46,337 nucleotides of DNA. Source: Flavobacteriales bacterium (lineage in GTDB: Bacteria; Bacteroidota; Bacteroidia; Flavobacteriales_D; Parvicellaceae). The position numbers were made by a program, and so were the translations under genes. A model generated the notes under the pieces. The model did not search any database. It was not told the origin of the DNA and saw nothing but the letters and a program-made list of their open reading frames with translations. Within the stretch, counting starts at the first letter, position 1; each line of letters opens with the position of its first letter. The DNA lies in assembly GCA_029243225.1 (NCBI GenBank), contig JAQWSL010000101.1:1-46337 (forward strand), written 5' to 3'. Shown in pieces: positions 1 through 9,476 of this stretch.

Positions 1-1
1 G

Positions 2-553
2 AAAATTGCATATACAGGAAAGCATTTTGCTTATGAACCCATACCTTCTATTTTTAAAGGTTTGAATTTGAAATACGGAAAATCATGCTCTATAAAGAAC
101 ATGGCAATAGGTAATTCAACAGGAAGAACATCATTTAATCACGTGACTTCAAATCCTGCATATAGTGGAATTAGAAAAAGATCTTATCCAAAAAGTGAAC
201 AAATCTCAGAAATAGAAATACCTATAGATACTCTTGATAATCAATTGCTGAATGAAGAAAGAATAGATTTGATAAAGATTGATGTTGAGGGTGGCGAGTT
301 TGATGTATTTAAAGGAGCTGTGCAAATACTTAGGAAATTTCATCCAGTGGTTGTTTTTGAGCATGGTTTAGGTGCTGCAGATTTTTACGATACAAAACCC
401 GAGGAGATGTATGAATTTCTACAGGTTAACAATTACTGCTTATATACTTTAAGAGGTTTTATTGAAAATTTAGAGTTTTTATCCAAAGAAAATTTCATTA
501 ATTTATTTAAAACTAATAAGGAATATTACTTTTTAGCTAAGTTTAAAGCTTAA
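2..553 (+). CDS. FkbM family methyltransferase (5' end missing)
   Basis: This is the C-terminal part of an S-adenosylmethionine-dependent methyltransferase of the FkbM family. The reading frame is open from base 2, so the gene starts outside the window; the TTG at 62 is only an internal codon. About 183 residues are visible. The diagnostic stretch DLIKIDVEGGEFDVFKGA (about 265-320) is the FkbM acidic/glycine motif, followed by a strand reading HPVVVFEHG. Family members usually methylate hydroxyl groups of sugars or secondary metabolites and often lie in polysaccharide clusters. The substrate cannot be told here because the upstream context is missing. Its 3' end overlaps the convergent T9SS gene by 11 bases. 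Confidence 0.85.
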   Translation, partial: KIAYTGKHFAYEPIPSIFKGLNLKYGKSCSIKNMAIGNSTGRTSFNHVTSNPAYSGIRKRSYPKSEQISEIEIPIDTLDNQLLNEERIDLIKIDVEGGEFDVFKGAVQILRKFHPVVVFEHGLGAADFYDTKPEEMYEFLQVNNYCLYTLRGFIENLEFLSKENFINLFKTNKEYYFLAKFKA

Positions 554-1985
554 TAAACGGTATTGATTCACCTTCGTTTAATTTAGTTTTAAGAAAATAA
601 ATTCCTGGCTTAAGTTTTTCAAGATTTAGCGAATTCACACTAATTTTTTTATTCAATATTAATTTTCCCATCGAGTTGAAAATGTATATTTCTTCAATAG
701 GAGAAGTCGATACTACGTTTGTTTCGTTTAGTACAGGGTTAGGATAAAGGTGTATTTTTCTTTTCAGATTTTCATTAATTGTCAAGTCAATTTCTTCTGT
801 AAATGAAGGAGAGTAGTGTGTAGTGTCTTTCTTCATTAAGAAAGCACTGCTTTGTCCGTTTATTGTTCCATCAGTAGATCCGATAATAATAATGGAGTGA
901 TCTGCTGTTGTATCTGCTCCATTCGACCATTCATTAAAAGCAGTTCCGCTTGTTCCTAAAAGACCGGTAATTGTAAATGTTCCGATTAATTGTGAGTACA
1001 ATATGTCAGATGTATTGTTTAGTGCTCCATACGAAAAAGTATTACAAACAATGGTGTAGGTAACAGAATCTTTATGTCTTAAAAGAGCAGTGCTAAAATC
1101 ATCAACAGTTCCAACGAAATTTTTAGAGAAAATTAAATTTCCAGCTGTGTCTAGCGATGCATAATAAGGAGCAACCCTGTCTTCCAGCTGATTATTTCCA
1201 GCAAAATAATAATTTCCATTTTTAGCCAAACAAATAGAAATTCCTTCATCATTTAAAGTATCTGACCATACGTAATTCCATAATTCATTTCCAATACTAT
1301 CTGTTTTTACAATCCATATATCGTTATCTGAATAACTGGTGTTGCTATTGGTTGTACCGATGCATATTAAATTTCCAAAATCGTCTTCAATGACATCCTT
1401 GAAAGTATCATTTCCTGAACCTCCAAAAGTTTTAGTCCATAAAGTATCTCCATTTAAATCAATTTTTAAAAGGTAAGCATCGTTTTTCCCGTTGCCGTAG
1501 CTGTATGTTTCGCCAGCTAAAATAAGACCGTTAGATGAGTTTAAAGTTTCGTATGCTGCATAGCACAAGTCCCAATCTGAGCCACCAATTGTTTTGGTCC
1601 ATTGATGAGTTCCATCACTAAGAATTTTAACTAAGAAGTAATCATATCCTAATGAGAAACTGTTACTGTATCCTACAAGAATAAAACTGCCATCTGCTAA
1701 TTCAACTATATCGGTGCCATAATCTATGTTAGGTCCTCCAAAAGTCTTTGACCATACGTACTCTCCAATAGTATCTACTTTGAATACATATAAATCTGTA
1801 GCACCATTTCCAAAACTTTCACTAGCTCCAACACCAACGTAAAAAGTATCTATTGTTGAAACTACTGCTTCTCCAAAATCATTTCCAGGCCCTCCGTAAG
1901 ATTTGAAAAAAGAATTTTGCCATGAAATCTGTCCAATTCCAATGAACGGTAAAATTAAAATGATATGTAATAAATATTTTTTCAT
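543..1985 (-). CDS. T9SS type A sorting domain protein with repeated beta-propeller-like units
   Basis: A secreted or surface protein of about 480 residues. It has an N-terminal signal peptide (MKKYLLHIILILPFIGIG), then five or six degenerate units of about 50-55 residues, each carrying a W(T/S)KTFGG-like strand followed by D/N-rich turns. These resemble the repeats of predicted beta-propeller secretion proteins. The last ~75 residues form a type A T9SS C-terminal sorting domain (LYPNPV..., then IYIFNSMGKLI..., then LKPGIYFLK). I chose the ATG at 1985, not the upstream GTG at 2000, because the signal peptide starts there and the ATG overlaps the stop of the preceding gene as ATGA, which suggests translational coupling. 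It is last in a three-gene operon. The ligand or substrate is unknown. Confidence 0.85.
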   Translation of the reverse strand: MKKYLLHIILILPFIGIGQISWQNSFFKSYGGPGNDFGEAVVSTIDTFYVGVGASESFGNGATDLYVFKVDTIGEYVWSKTFGGPNIDYGTDIVELADGSFILVGYSNSFSLGYDYFLVKILSDGTHQWTKTIGGSDWDLCYAAYETLNSSNGLILAGETYSYGNGKNDAYLLKIDLNGDTLWTKTFGGSGNDTFKDVIEDDFGNLICIGTTNSNTSYSDNDIWIVKTDSIGNELWNYVWSDTLNDEGISICLAKNGNYYFAGNNQLEDRVAPYYASLDTAGNLIFSKNFVGTVDDFSTALLRHKDSVTYTIVCNTFSYGALNNTSDILYSQLIGTFTITGLLGTSGTAFNEWSNGADTTADHSIIIIGSTDGTINGQSSAFLMKKDTTHYSPSFTEEIDLTINENLKRKIHLYPNPVLNETNVVSTSPIEEIYIFNSMGKLILNKKISVNSLNLEKLKPGIYFLKTKLNEGESIPFIKL

Positions 1986-3196
1986 TTTAGGAAGTAACAC
2001 ATTGAAAAGTTTATTCCTGTTCCTCTGCTATTTTTTAAAAATAAGCCAATAAAATTATTTGTATTTAACCCAGCTATAATTCTTTTTGATTTATACCTAG
2101 CGAATATTCCTTGGTTTAAAGAAGAGTACCCCCCATACGAAACTATTGAACCCATGGTGAAAGTTTTATTAAAGTGATATTCTGCACCTGCATAAATTAA
2201 TACGCTGTAATTACTTAATGATCGGTATCTTAGTCCATAGCAAGAATGAATTTTAGCAGATTTTCTTCCTCCTATTTTATGAACATAGAGTTCAAAAGGA
2301 AGAAAATTTAATTGTGAAAGATTTTCATTTAGAGAGTCTAAAATATTGGTAGGAAGAATGGAATTGTTAAAATCTGAAGTGTTTTGAATGTGTGCTCCTC
2401 TGTATACTAAATTAGTGTCTAAATAAATGTAATTAGCTAACGTTAGTTTTTGTACTCCAAATCCGTTTATACCTGCAATTATTCTTGAATTATAATTACT
2501 ATCTAGCTTATTAATTAGGTTAGTAATTTCAAAATTTAATCCTAGTCCCCAGTTAAATGGATTTAAAAGTTTAGAAGAATTATTTGAAGATGTCATGTAA
2601 CCGTTAATGTTGGCATCTAATTGAGTTGCATCAGCAGAAACATCAATACCTCCTTGGTAAATTTGAGCATTAATTTCAGATTGAATGGATGTGTAGCAAA
2701 TGCCAAGTTTGAATTTGTTGTTCATTATCCCAAGAGCTAAAGAATTGTAAAACCTGGAGTGAAAACCGCTTTGCTGTAAATTAATATATTCTCCTTTGTA
2801 GGCTGTGTTACCATCAATTGTTGCTAGGTAAAAATCATCTGTGTATTCAGCCCCCAAAGATGCAATTGATGTAGCGTTTAAATAAAATCCATATTTCTTT
2901 AGGATAACAGGGCGATTATTGAAATATGAAATGTTAAACATAGATTCAAAGCCAACTCTGTTAAGTTTGCTTAATCTTGAAGCGGCCTTTTCTTTCATTT
3001 GCTGATCAATAGTGCCTCCTCTGTAAAACACTTTTGTGATTGACATAGGAAGGTGGGTTGAGCCAATATAACTTTGCCCTTGGAATTGAATGGCTTGAGA
3101 TAAACTATCACTGTAATACAATGCGGAGTTATTTAGCAACTGACCACAAATCAATAAGTATTGAAAAAAGAATATAGTTATTAGTATTATTCTCAT
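1982..3196 (-). CDS. Predicted outer-membrane beta-barrel-like protein
   Basis: A 404-residue exported protein with an N-terminal signal peptide (IILITIFFFQYLLICGQ). The rest has alternating hydrophobic/polar strands rich in Tyr, Asn and Ser and ends in an aromatic strand (NFSMCYFLK), as expected of a Bacteroidota outer-membrane barrel. The layout resembles DUF5723-type proteins, but I make that assignment from general appearance only. Its start overlaps the upstream lipoprotein stop (ATGA at 3193-3196) and its stop overlaps the downstream T9SS gene start (ATGA at 1982-1985), so the three proteins are probably made together in a fixed ratio. It could anchor or help export the T9SS protein. 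No catalytic motif is visible. Confidence 0.6.
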   Translation of the reverse strand: MRIILITIFFFQYLLICGQLLNNSALYYSDSLSQAIQFQGQSYIGSTHLPMSITKVFYRGGTIDQQMKEKAASRLSKLNRVGFESMFNISYFNNRPVILKKYGFYLNATSIASLGAEYTDDFYLATIDGNTAYKGEYINLQQSGFHSRFYNSLALGIMNNKFKLGICYTSIQSEINAQIYQGGIDVSADATQLDANINGYMTSSNNSSKLLNPFNWGLGLNFEITNLINKLDSNYNSRIIAGINGFGVQKLTLANYIYLDTNLVYRGAHIQNTSDFNNSILPTNILDSLNENLSQLNFLPFELYVHKIGGRKSAKIHSCYGLRYRSLSNYSVLIYAGAEYHFNKTFTMGSIVSYGGYSSLNQGIFARYKSKRIIAGLNTNNFIGLFLKNSRGTGINFSMCYFLK

Positions 3197-4758
3197 GGTA
3201 CTGTAACTGTCGTGTTGAAATCTGCACTTATTTTAAAAGATAAATTGTAGTAGTCATAAAAATCAACCAATTGCGGTTGACTTAAAGTGTTGAAAATAGC
3301 AGAAATAATTATTTTCTTTGAAGTTTTCATTTCTTCCATACTTTCAGCTGATACGTTTAAAACATGGCTTGAAACAGTTGGTGTGTTTACGATATTGTTA
3401 CTGTTTAAAGTAGCACCTGAAATTAAAGCAGGATCTAGTAATTGTGAAGGAGAATTTAGCGTTGATATTAGAATTTCTGCTTCCAAAGGGAATCCATTTG
3501 TAAGCTCTAAATACAGACTTCCATAATTAACTCCACTAGAGTCGGGGAAATCAATATCAATAGTATCAATTATTGTTAATTGATTTGAATTAAAAGCCAA
3601 AGGTGTTGTCAAATCTATATCTAAATTTAATGGGAAATCTTTATGTATGAAATCATTGTGACCAGAAACATTTCCTAAAGGATTTAATTCAACCATAATG
3701 TCATAACCAAGGTCTGAAGGTAAGTTTTCTAAAAACGCATTAATGTTGCTATTTGAAGAGTTTATAAGCTGATTTGATTCTGATGTGATTATTGAATTTC
3801 CAACCTTGTATGCTCTATTTATGTTTTGAGTTTGGCCAATTATTGAATGGTTTAAGTCGATATGGTTATTACCTTGAGACGACAAGCTGTTGATTAACAT
3901 TCTGAAATCTGTGCCAATCCCATTATTGGTGATTAAGTTCATTTCGATATTGCTTAAACCAATTGATCCTGAAACAATACTGTTTAAGAAGTCAAGTTTT
4001 GTCGTGTCCAAACCTGTTTGAAAGATTTCTTCTCCAAAGTAGCCTCTTGCACTTATTGGTACAATGGCTTTTATTTCATTGTCAATGTATAGTGTATCTA
4101 GATTAGAAACACTTATTGGGAGTAAGTTGTTTTCAGAAACTTTAACATTAACTGTAGTGAGTATAGTATTTATTTCATTTCCAGAGGAACCTTCCAGGTT
4201 CCAATTTGATGCTGGAATATTTATAGTGCCGCTTATTTGGCTAGAAATCCCATTTTGAGCAGCTGGAACTACAATTGATATTTGAAAAGGGTTTCCATTT
4301 ATGTCTATTGCTGAGTTAACGGTGTAGTCATAAATAACTTCTCCTTGAATAGTACTTGTAATTGTATAATTAAGAATAGCAGATTCAATCGAAAAATCTT
4401 TAAGCTCTACTGAGTTTATTGAGAAGTTTTGTTCTTCAGGTTGATTAATAAAGGTTTGACCAGGATTAAAGTCTATGGCAACAGGAAAAGGAAGTGCGAA
4501 TACGTTGGAAAGTTGATTATCTGGAAGCTCAACAATACTGTCTAGACTGAGCTGGTATAAATTCCTTTTAAAATGAATGTTAATTGTATTGTCAGGATTT
4601 ATTGAATACAACGAGTCGCTAATAATATCTGTTACGCCTAGAGATCCGTGAGCTAATGGGATACTGTAATTTGCTTCCCAGTTAATGGGTTCTCTATTTT
4701 TTATACAACTTAATATGGTTGTATATATTAACAATATGAAGCAAACTTTTTTCAACAT
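3193..4758 (-). CDS. Hypothetical lipoprotein, first gene of the coupled surface operon
   Basis: A 521-residue predicted lipoprotein: signal peptide MLKKVCFILLIYTTILSC with a lipobox (TILSC) and acylated Cys at residue 18. The mature part is rich in Asn, Ser, Ile and Leu with beta-strand periodicity (for example the repeated patterns around PLAFNSNQLTIIDTIDIDFPD). I recognise no family. It is first of three minus-strand genes joined by 4-base overlaps, followed by a predicted outer-membrane protein and a T9SS type A protein. The residues after the Cys (IKNREP) show no clear export tag, so periplasmic or surface location is undecided. The shared operon suggests that all three form one envelope complex, which is inference. 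Confidence 0.6.
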   Translation of the reverse strand: MLKKVCFILLIYTTILSCIKNREPINWEANYSIPLAHGSLGVTDIISDSLYSINPDNTINIHFKRNLYQLSLDSIVELPDNQLSNVFALPFPVAIDFNPGQTFINQPEEQNFSINSVELKDFSIESAILNYTITSTIQGEVIYDYTVNSAIDINGNPFQISIVVPAAQNGISSQISGTINIPASNWNLEGSSGNEINTILTTVNVKVSENNLLPISVSNLDTLYIDNEIKAIVPISARGYFGEEIFQTGLDTTKLDFLNSIVSGSIGLSNIEMNLITNNGIGTDFRMLINSLSSQGNNHIDLNHSIIGQTQNINRAYKVGNSIITSESNQLINSSNSNINAFLENLPSDLGYDIMVELNPLGNVSGHNDFIHKDFPLNLDIDLTTPLAFNSNQLTIIDTIDIDFPDSSGVNYGSLYLELTNGFPLEAEILISTLNSPSQLLDPALISGATLNSNNIVNTPTVSSHVLNVSAESMEEMKTSKKIIISAIFNTLSQPQLVDFYDYYNLSFKISADFNTTVTVP

Positions 4759-4810
4759 TAATTAAAATTAAAGATACTATAAAGATTTTGCGATTGTGTA
4801 TAGATAAGAC

Positions 4811-6073
4811 TCATTTAATCATCTTTGGCTGCTCAATAGTTTTTGTTGAATAGATAATGGTTATAATTAATGAAACAAAAAGGTAAGAGTAAATAATTGT
4901 TTCACTGATTGAAAAGTTGGGTGAAATATTAAAAATTTCTCCATTGTAAAATAATAAATAAACACCCATTATAAGTTTTGTTAATTCTAAGGGAATTGAA
5001 AGCCAATGACGGTCCATTAGTGAAGTGTAGCTAAAGATTGAAACCAAGCAAAAAAGAGCGTATACAATAAGTTCTTGATAATGGAATTTAGGTAATAAAT
5101 GTATTATATGGTATTGAATGGCAAAATGTAAGAGTAGCTGTGATAATGACCAGAAGGTTAGAAAATAAGTTGATTGAGTTTGGTATTTAATTTGTTTGTA
5201 AGGATTAGTAGTTATTTCTATTGGATATTTTAAGCTTACATCTTCAGGTCTCCAACCTGTATGTTTGTAAAAAACTCTAAATTTATCTATCCATTTTTTT
5301 GTTCTAATTGCATCTTTGAATAATTGAAAAAGATGCATAAAGTTTATTAATAAAGGGTTCCATGTTTTTACTGGTTTTTTTACACCATAAACGGGTGGAG
5401 TATTTTCAATTTCTTCTTGAAAAGTTCCAAATAGTTTATCCCATATAATAAAAATTGAAGCATAGTTTTTGTCTAAGTATTCATCATTTATTGCGTGATG
5501 AACTCTATGATGTGATGGTGTTACTAATATTTTTTCAAGTATTCCCATTTTCTTGATTATTCTAGTGTGGTACCAGAACTGAGCGAATAGGTGTAAGGGC
5601 AGTATTAGATTCATTACATCTGATGGTATCCCTATTATTGCTAGAGGAATGTATAAAAAGAAATAAACCTGAAAAACACCCGAAATAGATTGCCTTAAAG
5701 CACAAGATAAATTGAATTCTTCACTGCTGTGGTGAATGATGTGCCTGTTCCACATGAGATTAATTTCATGATTCCATCTGTGTGTCCAGTAATATGCAAA
5801 ATCAGTACCTACAAATGCGAGTATGTAAAGCCATACAGATGATTCAATTTGAAAAAGAGCAAAGTGTTCCACCATCCATTGATAACTTACAATAACAACA
5901 CTTAATTTAAATATGCTTTTAATGTTGTTAGTCATGCCAGAACTTATGCCAGAAATAGTGTCAAATAAAGTGATGTATTTTTTTTTAAAGAAATAGCAAA
6001 TTAACCATTCTAAAACGATCATGACAAAGAAGAAAATCATGGCAATTTTCAGTGTCATTACATACGTTTCCAT
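4811..6073 (-). CDS. AGMO-like sterol desaturase / fatty acid hydroxylase family protein
   Basis: An integral-membrane di-iron oxygenase of the fatty acid hydroxylase superfamily, 420 residues. The eight-histidine signature is complete: HRWNH (98-102), HIIHH (111-115) followed by SSEEFNLSCALRQS, His169, and SHHRVHH (187-193) followed by DKNYASIFIIWDKLFGTF. N-terminal membrane helices precede the core, and a further ~120-residue hydrophobic C-terminal part follows it. This arrangement and the motif wording resemble animal alkylglycerol monooxygenase (TMEM195) more than a C-4/C-5 sterol oxidase; I judge this from memory of that family. It probably hydroxylates a membrane lipid. A paralogue of the same architecture lies at the right edge of the window. 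It sits downstream of rarA with a 35-base gap. Confidence 0.82.
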   Translation of the reverse strand: METYVMTLKIAMIFFFVMIVLEWLICYFFKKKYITLFDTISGISSGMTNNIKSIFKLSVVIVSYQWMVEHFALFQIESSVWLYILAFVGTDFAYYWTHRWNHEINLMWNRHIIHHSSEEFNLSCALRQSISGVFQVYFFLYIPLAIIGIPSDVMNLILPLHLFAQFWYHTRIIKKMGILEKILVTPSHHRVHHAINDEYLDKNYASIFIIWDKLFGTFQEEIENTPPVYGVKKPVKTWNPLLINFMHLFQLFKDAIRTKKWIDKFRVFYKHTGWRPEDVSLKYPIEITTNPYKQIKYQTQSTYFLTFWSLSQLLLHFAIQYHIIHLLPKFHYQELIVYALFCLVSIFSYTSLMDRHWLSIPLELTKLIMGVYLLFYNGEIFNISPNFSISETIIYSYLFVSLIITIIYSTKTIEQPKMIK

Positions 6074-6108
6074 GGTTTAATATTAGAAGTTAATTGTAAA
6101 GTTATAAA

Positions 6109-7413
6109 TTAATAATTGTATTTATCTTTCCATGTGTTTTTAAGGTGATCTTTTAATGCATTTTCTCTTTTGTTATTGGAAGGAATGAAGAATGTTTTAC
6201 CCGACAAACCTTCAGGGAGAAATTCCTGAAGATGTAATTTGCTTTTATGGTCATGAGAATATTTGTAGTCTTTTCCGTAGTCTAGTTCTTTCATTAGTTT
6301 AGTAGGAGCATTTCTTAAGCTTAAAGGTACGCTAGAGTTTCCATGCTCTCTAACAGCTTCTTGAGCTTTGTTTATGGCCATATATGCAGAATTACTCTTA
6401 GCAGAACAAGCTAAGTAGATAACACATTGAGATAATATTATTCTACTCTCTGGCCAACCAATCTTTTCAACTGCACTAAAACAATTGTTTGCCATAATTA
6501 GGGCCGTAGGGTTAGCTAGTCCAATATCTTCTGATGCTAGAATAATTAGTCTTCTGGCAATAAACTTAGAATCTTCACCTCCTTCAACCATTCTTGCAAG
6601 CCAATATACAGCAGCGTTTGGATCGCTGCCTCTTATAGATTTTATAAAAGCTGAAATTATATCGTAGTGCATTTCACCATTTTTATCGTAAATGGCAAGA
6701 TTCTGTTGTATAGTTTCTAATACTATTTTATTATTAATTTCTTTAATATTAGAGCTAATGTTATTAATTACTATTTCAAATGTGTTCAATAGCTTTCTTG
6801 CATCTCCACCTGAAATTCTTATTAGAGCATCAGTTTCTACTAATTTTATTGACAATGCTTTAATAGCAGCATCTTTATTTATTGCAGTGTTTAAGACTTC
6901 AAGAAGTTCGTTCTTCGAGTGGTGCTCTAATGTAAATACTTGACACCTTGAAAGAAGAGCAGAGATTACTTCAAAGGATGGGTTTTCAGTTGTTGCACCA
7001 ATTAGAGTGACTATGCCTTTTTCAACAGCTCCTAAAAGTGAATCTTGTTGCGATTTGCTAAATCGATGAATTTCATCAATGAATAAAATGGCAGTTCCTT
7101 TATTAAACATGCCTCCGCTTTTAACTTTTTGAATAATGTCTCTTATGTCTTTAACTCCTGAATTAATAGCTGATAAGGTGTAAAATGGTCGATCAGACTC
7201 TTGAGAAATTATTTCAGCTAAAGTTGTTTTTCCAACACCCGGAGGTCCCCAAAAAATCATTGACGGTATACTTCCAGTTTCAATGCATTTTCTAATAGGG
7301 CTGTTTTGGCCAACTAAATGTTTTTGACCAAGAAATTCATTGAGATTTTTTGGTCTTAATCTTTCAGCTAATGGTATGCTTACATTCGTTATCATCGTAA
7401 CAAAAATAATCAT
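6109..7413 (-). CDS. rarA: Replication-associated recombination protein A (RarA/MgsA AAA+ ATPase)
   Basis: A clamp-loader-like AAA+ ATPase that acts at stalled replication forks. The N-terminal segment [17 protein letters not shown] is typical of the family. Walker A is GPPGVGKT (56-63) and Walker B is FIDEIHRF (111-118). A sensor 1 segment ([11 protein letters not shown]), an arginine finger region (ALLSRCQVF) and the C-terminal tetramerisation part ([17 protein letters not shown], then LRNAPTKLM) follow. Length (434) is normal. Two starts are possible: ATG at 7413, or the in-frame ATG at 7395, which gives a terminus closer to other RarA proteins. It diverges from mpl across 123 bases. Confidence 0.93.
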   Translation of the reverse strand: MIIFVTMITNVSIPLAERLRPKNLNEFLGQKHLVGQNSPIRKCIETGSIPSMIFWGPPGVGKTTLAEIISQESDRPFYTLSAINSGVKDIRDIIQKVKSGGMFNKGTAILFIDEIHRFSKSQQDSLLGAVEKGIVTLIGATTENPSFEVISALLSRCQVFTLEHHSKNELLEVLNTAINKDAAIKALSIKLVETDALIRISGGDARKLLNTFEIVINNISSNIKEINNKIVLETIQQNLAIYDKNGEMHYDIISAFIKSIRGSDPNAAVYWLARMVEGGEDSKFIARRLIILASEDIGLANPTALIMANNCFSAVEKIGWPESRIILSQCVIYLACSAKSNSAYMAINKAQEAVREHGNSSVPLSLRNAPTKLMKELDYGKDYKYSHDHKSKLHLQEFLPEGLSGKTFFIPSNNKRENALKDHLKNTWKDKYNY

Positions 7414-7536
7414 TATAATATGTTATGTTATTTAATATCCAATTATTGATTTTTTAATTTTTCAGTGTTTAAAACTAATTTATACTTGTTGTTTAAACCT
7501 TGCTTTAAACTTATAAATTCAATTTAAAATTTAATT

Positions 7537-8895
7537 ATGAATGTTCATTTTATAGCTATTGGGGGAAGCGCTATGCATAATTTAGCGATAGCCATGCATT
7601 TAAAAGGAGATGATGTTACTGGTTCAGACGATGAGATTTTTGAGCCATCTAAAGGTAGGTTGTCGAAATACGGACTTTTACCAAAAACAATTGGGTGGGA
7701 TGAGCAATTAATTTCAACAAATATAGATGCTGTAATTTTAGGAATGCACGCAAGGAAAGACAATCCTGAATTGTTGAAAGCTCAAGAATTAGGTCTTAAG
7801 ATTTATTCATATCCTGAATTTATATATGAAAAAACCAAAAATAAAACACGTGTAGTTATTGGTGGTAGCCATGGGAAAACAACAATAACAAGTATGATTT
7901 TACATGTATTAAGGGCTAACAATATTAAGCATGATTATATGGTTGGTGCCCAATTAGAAGGTTTTGAATGTATGGTTAGTTTGTCAGAAGATGCTAAGAT
8001 TGCTGTTTTAGAAGGGGATGAATATTTGTCTTCCCCAATCGATTTAAGACCTAAATTTCACCTCTATAAACCAACCATTGGTTTAATTAGTGGTATTGCT
8101 TGGGATCATATAAATGTTTTTCCCACTTTTGAAAATTACATTCAACAGTTTAAGATTTTCGCTGATTCAATTGATACTACAGGTAGTCTAGTTTATTTTA
8201 TTGGAGATGAAGTTGTTAATGATTTAGGTTTAGCGTTGAAAAGCAATTTAAAAACTATTGATTATACAACACATAATCATGTTTTAGAAAGTGGTATAAC
8301 TTACCTAATTGATTCGAATAAAAAACTACCAATTCAAATTTTTGGTCAGCATAATTTACAAAATTTAAATGGTGCGCTAAAAGTATGTTTGGAATTGAAC
8401 ATTAAAAAAGAAAATTTCTATGACGCTATACAATCATTTAAAGGAGCTTCAAAAAGATTAGAGCTTGTTAAGCAAACAAAAGATTGTGTGATCTATAAAG
8501 ATTTTGCTCACTCTCCATCAAAACTTAAAGCAACCACTAAGGCCTTAAGTGATCAATTTCCTAAAAGTAAATTAATTGCTTGCATGGAGCTTCATACTTT
8601 TAGTAGTCTTAATCATTCTTTTTTAAAGCTATACAATGGAACAATGAAAAGTGCTGACAAGGCATTTGTTTATTTCAATCCTGAAACACTAAAACATAAA
8701 AAACTAGCTAGTATTTCTATTGAAGAAGTTTTAACTGCGTTTGGCACAGCCAACGTTGAGGTGTTCACAGATTCTTCTGCCTTGGTTACTAAACTTTTGA
8801 GTATGAAATGGGAAAATAAAAATTTACTATTAATGAGTAGTGGCAATTTTGATGGTATAAACTTTGATGACTTAGCAAATAAAATAACTGGCTAA
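7537..8895 (+). CDS. mpl: UDP-N-acetylmuramate:L-Ala-gamma-D-Glu-meso-DAP ligase (Mpl)
   Basis: A Mur-ligase-family enzyme of 452 residues that reattaches recycled murein tripeptide to UDP-MurNAc in peptidoglycan recycling. The N-terminal Rossmann part reads HFIAIGGSAMHNLA, with TGSDDEIFEPS instead of the MurC version. The ATP-binding loop is GGSHGKTTIT (109-118). The central domain contains LEGDEYLSSPIDLRPKFHLY and SGIAWDHINVFPTFENY, and the C-terminal ligase domain has KDFAHSPSKLKATTKAL. The D-x-R-P-K-F-x-x-Y pattern favours Mpl over MurC. Its TAA stop at 8893 overlaps the stop of the convergent DUF4199 gene. Confidence 0.88.
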   Translation: MNVHFIAIGGSAMHNLAIAMHLKGDDVTGSDDEIFEPSKGRLSKYGLLPKTIGWDEQLISTNIDAVILGMHARKDNPELLKAQELGLKIYSYPEFIYEKTKNKTRVVIGGSHGKTTITSMILHVLRANNIKHDYMVGAQLEGFECMVSLSEDAKIAVLEGDEYLSSPIDLRPKFHLYKPTIGLISGIAWDHINVFPTFENYIQQFKIFADSIDTTGSLVYFIGDEVVNDLGLALKSNLKTIDYTTHNHVLESGITYLIDSNKKLPIQIFGQHNLQNLNGALKVCLELNIKKENFYDAIQSFKGASKRLELVKQTKDCVIYKDFAHSPSKLKATTKALSDQFPKSKLIACMELHTFSSLNHSFLKLYNGTMKSADKAFVYFNPETLKHKKLASISIEEVLTAFGTANVEVFTDSSALVTKLLSMKWENKNLLLMSSGNFDGINFDDLANKITG

Positions 8896-9461
8896 TTGAT
8901 GAGTTTAGAAAGAACTAGTCTGTTTAGTGCCGTTATTACAAAAGAAAAAATCATTCCCATTAGTAATTGAGTAAATAAAGTAAAAGGGAAAACTACACTT
9001 GGATTTAAATTAGCATTAATGTTTTCTTGCTGCATGTCTATTAAATCTTCAGGAGATTTACCATAATAAAAGTCTGGATTGCTTTCAATTTGTTTTTCTG
9101 CTAATTCAAGCATTGCATCTTCATCCATTGTCATTTCAATTAGTTGCTCTTTTTTTCTCTCTGCGTAATCATCAATCCATTTGTAGTAGGCAAAAGAAAA
9201 TGATGCGATTAGAAGAGCATATATTGAAGCTGTTTGAATGCCGTTTTTAAGGTCAAAAATAAAGCTTGGCGAATTTTTCTTTACACCATTAAATTCTTTT
9301 AAAATTGAATAAGAAATAACGATTAATAAGATAAGGGAGCTTACTGCAAAAGAAAGAAGATGCTTAAAATCTAGATAGTTCCATCCTTGCAAATAAAAAG
9401 CTATTTCAAAGAGGATGTAAATTAAAGCTCCAAAAAGTCCAGCTTTTAACGATGTTTTCAT
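8892..9461 (-). CDS. DUF4199 domain-containing membrane protein
   Basis: A 189-residue inner-membrane protein typical of Bacteroidota. It has four hydrophobic segments: about 5-27, 36-53, 74-92 and 158-180. A charged, Met/Glu-rich stretch between the third and fourth (ERKKEQLIEMTMDEDAML...) is probably a coiled or amphipathic helix outside the membrane. The function of DUF4199 is unknown. It starts 15 bases downstream of rho on the same strand, so it is probably co-transcribed with rho. Its stop (TAG) overlaps the mpl stop from the other strand. Confidence 0.75.
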   Translation of the reverse strand: MKTSLKAGLFGALIYILFEIAFYLQGWNYLDFKHLLSFAVSSLILLIVISYSILKEFNGVKKNSPSFIFDLKNGIQTASIYALLIASFSFAYYKWIDDYAERKKEQLIEMTMDEDAMLELAEKQIESNPDFYYGKSPEDLIDMQQENINANLNPSVVFPFTLFTQLLMGMIFSFVITALNRLVLSKLIN

Positions 9462-9476
9462 ACAATAAGACTTTAT

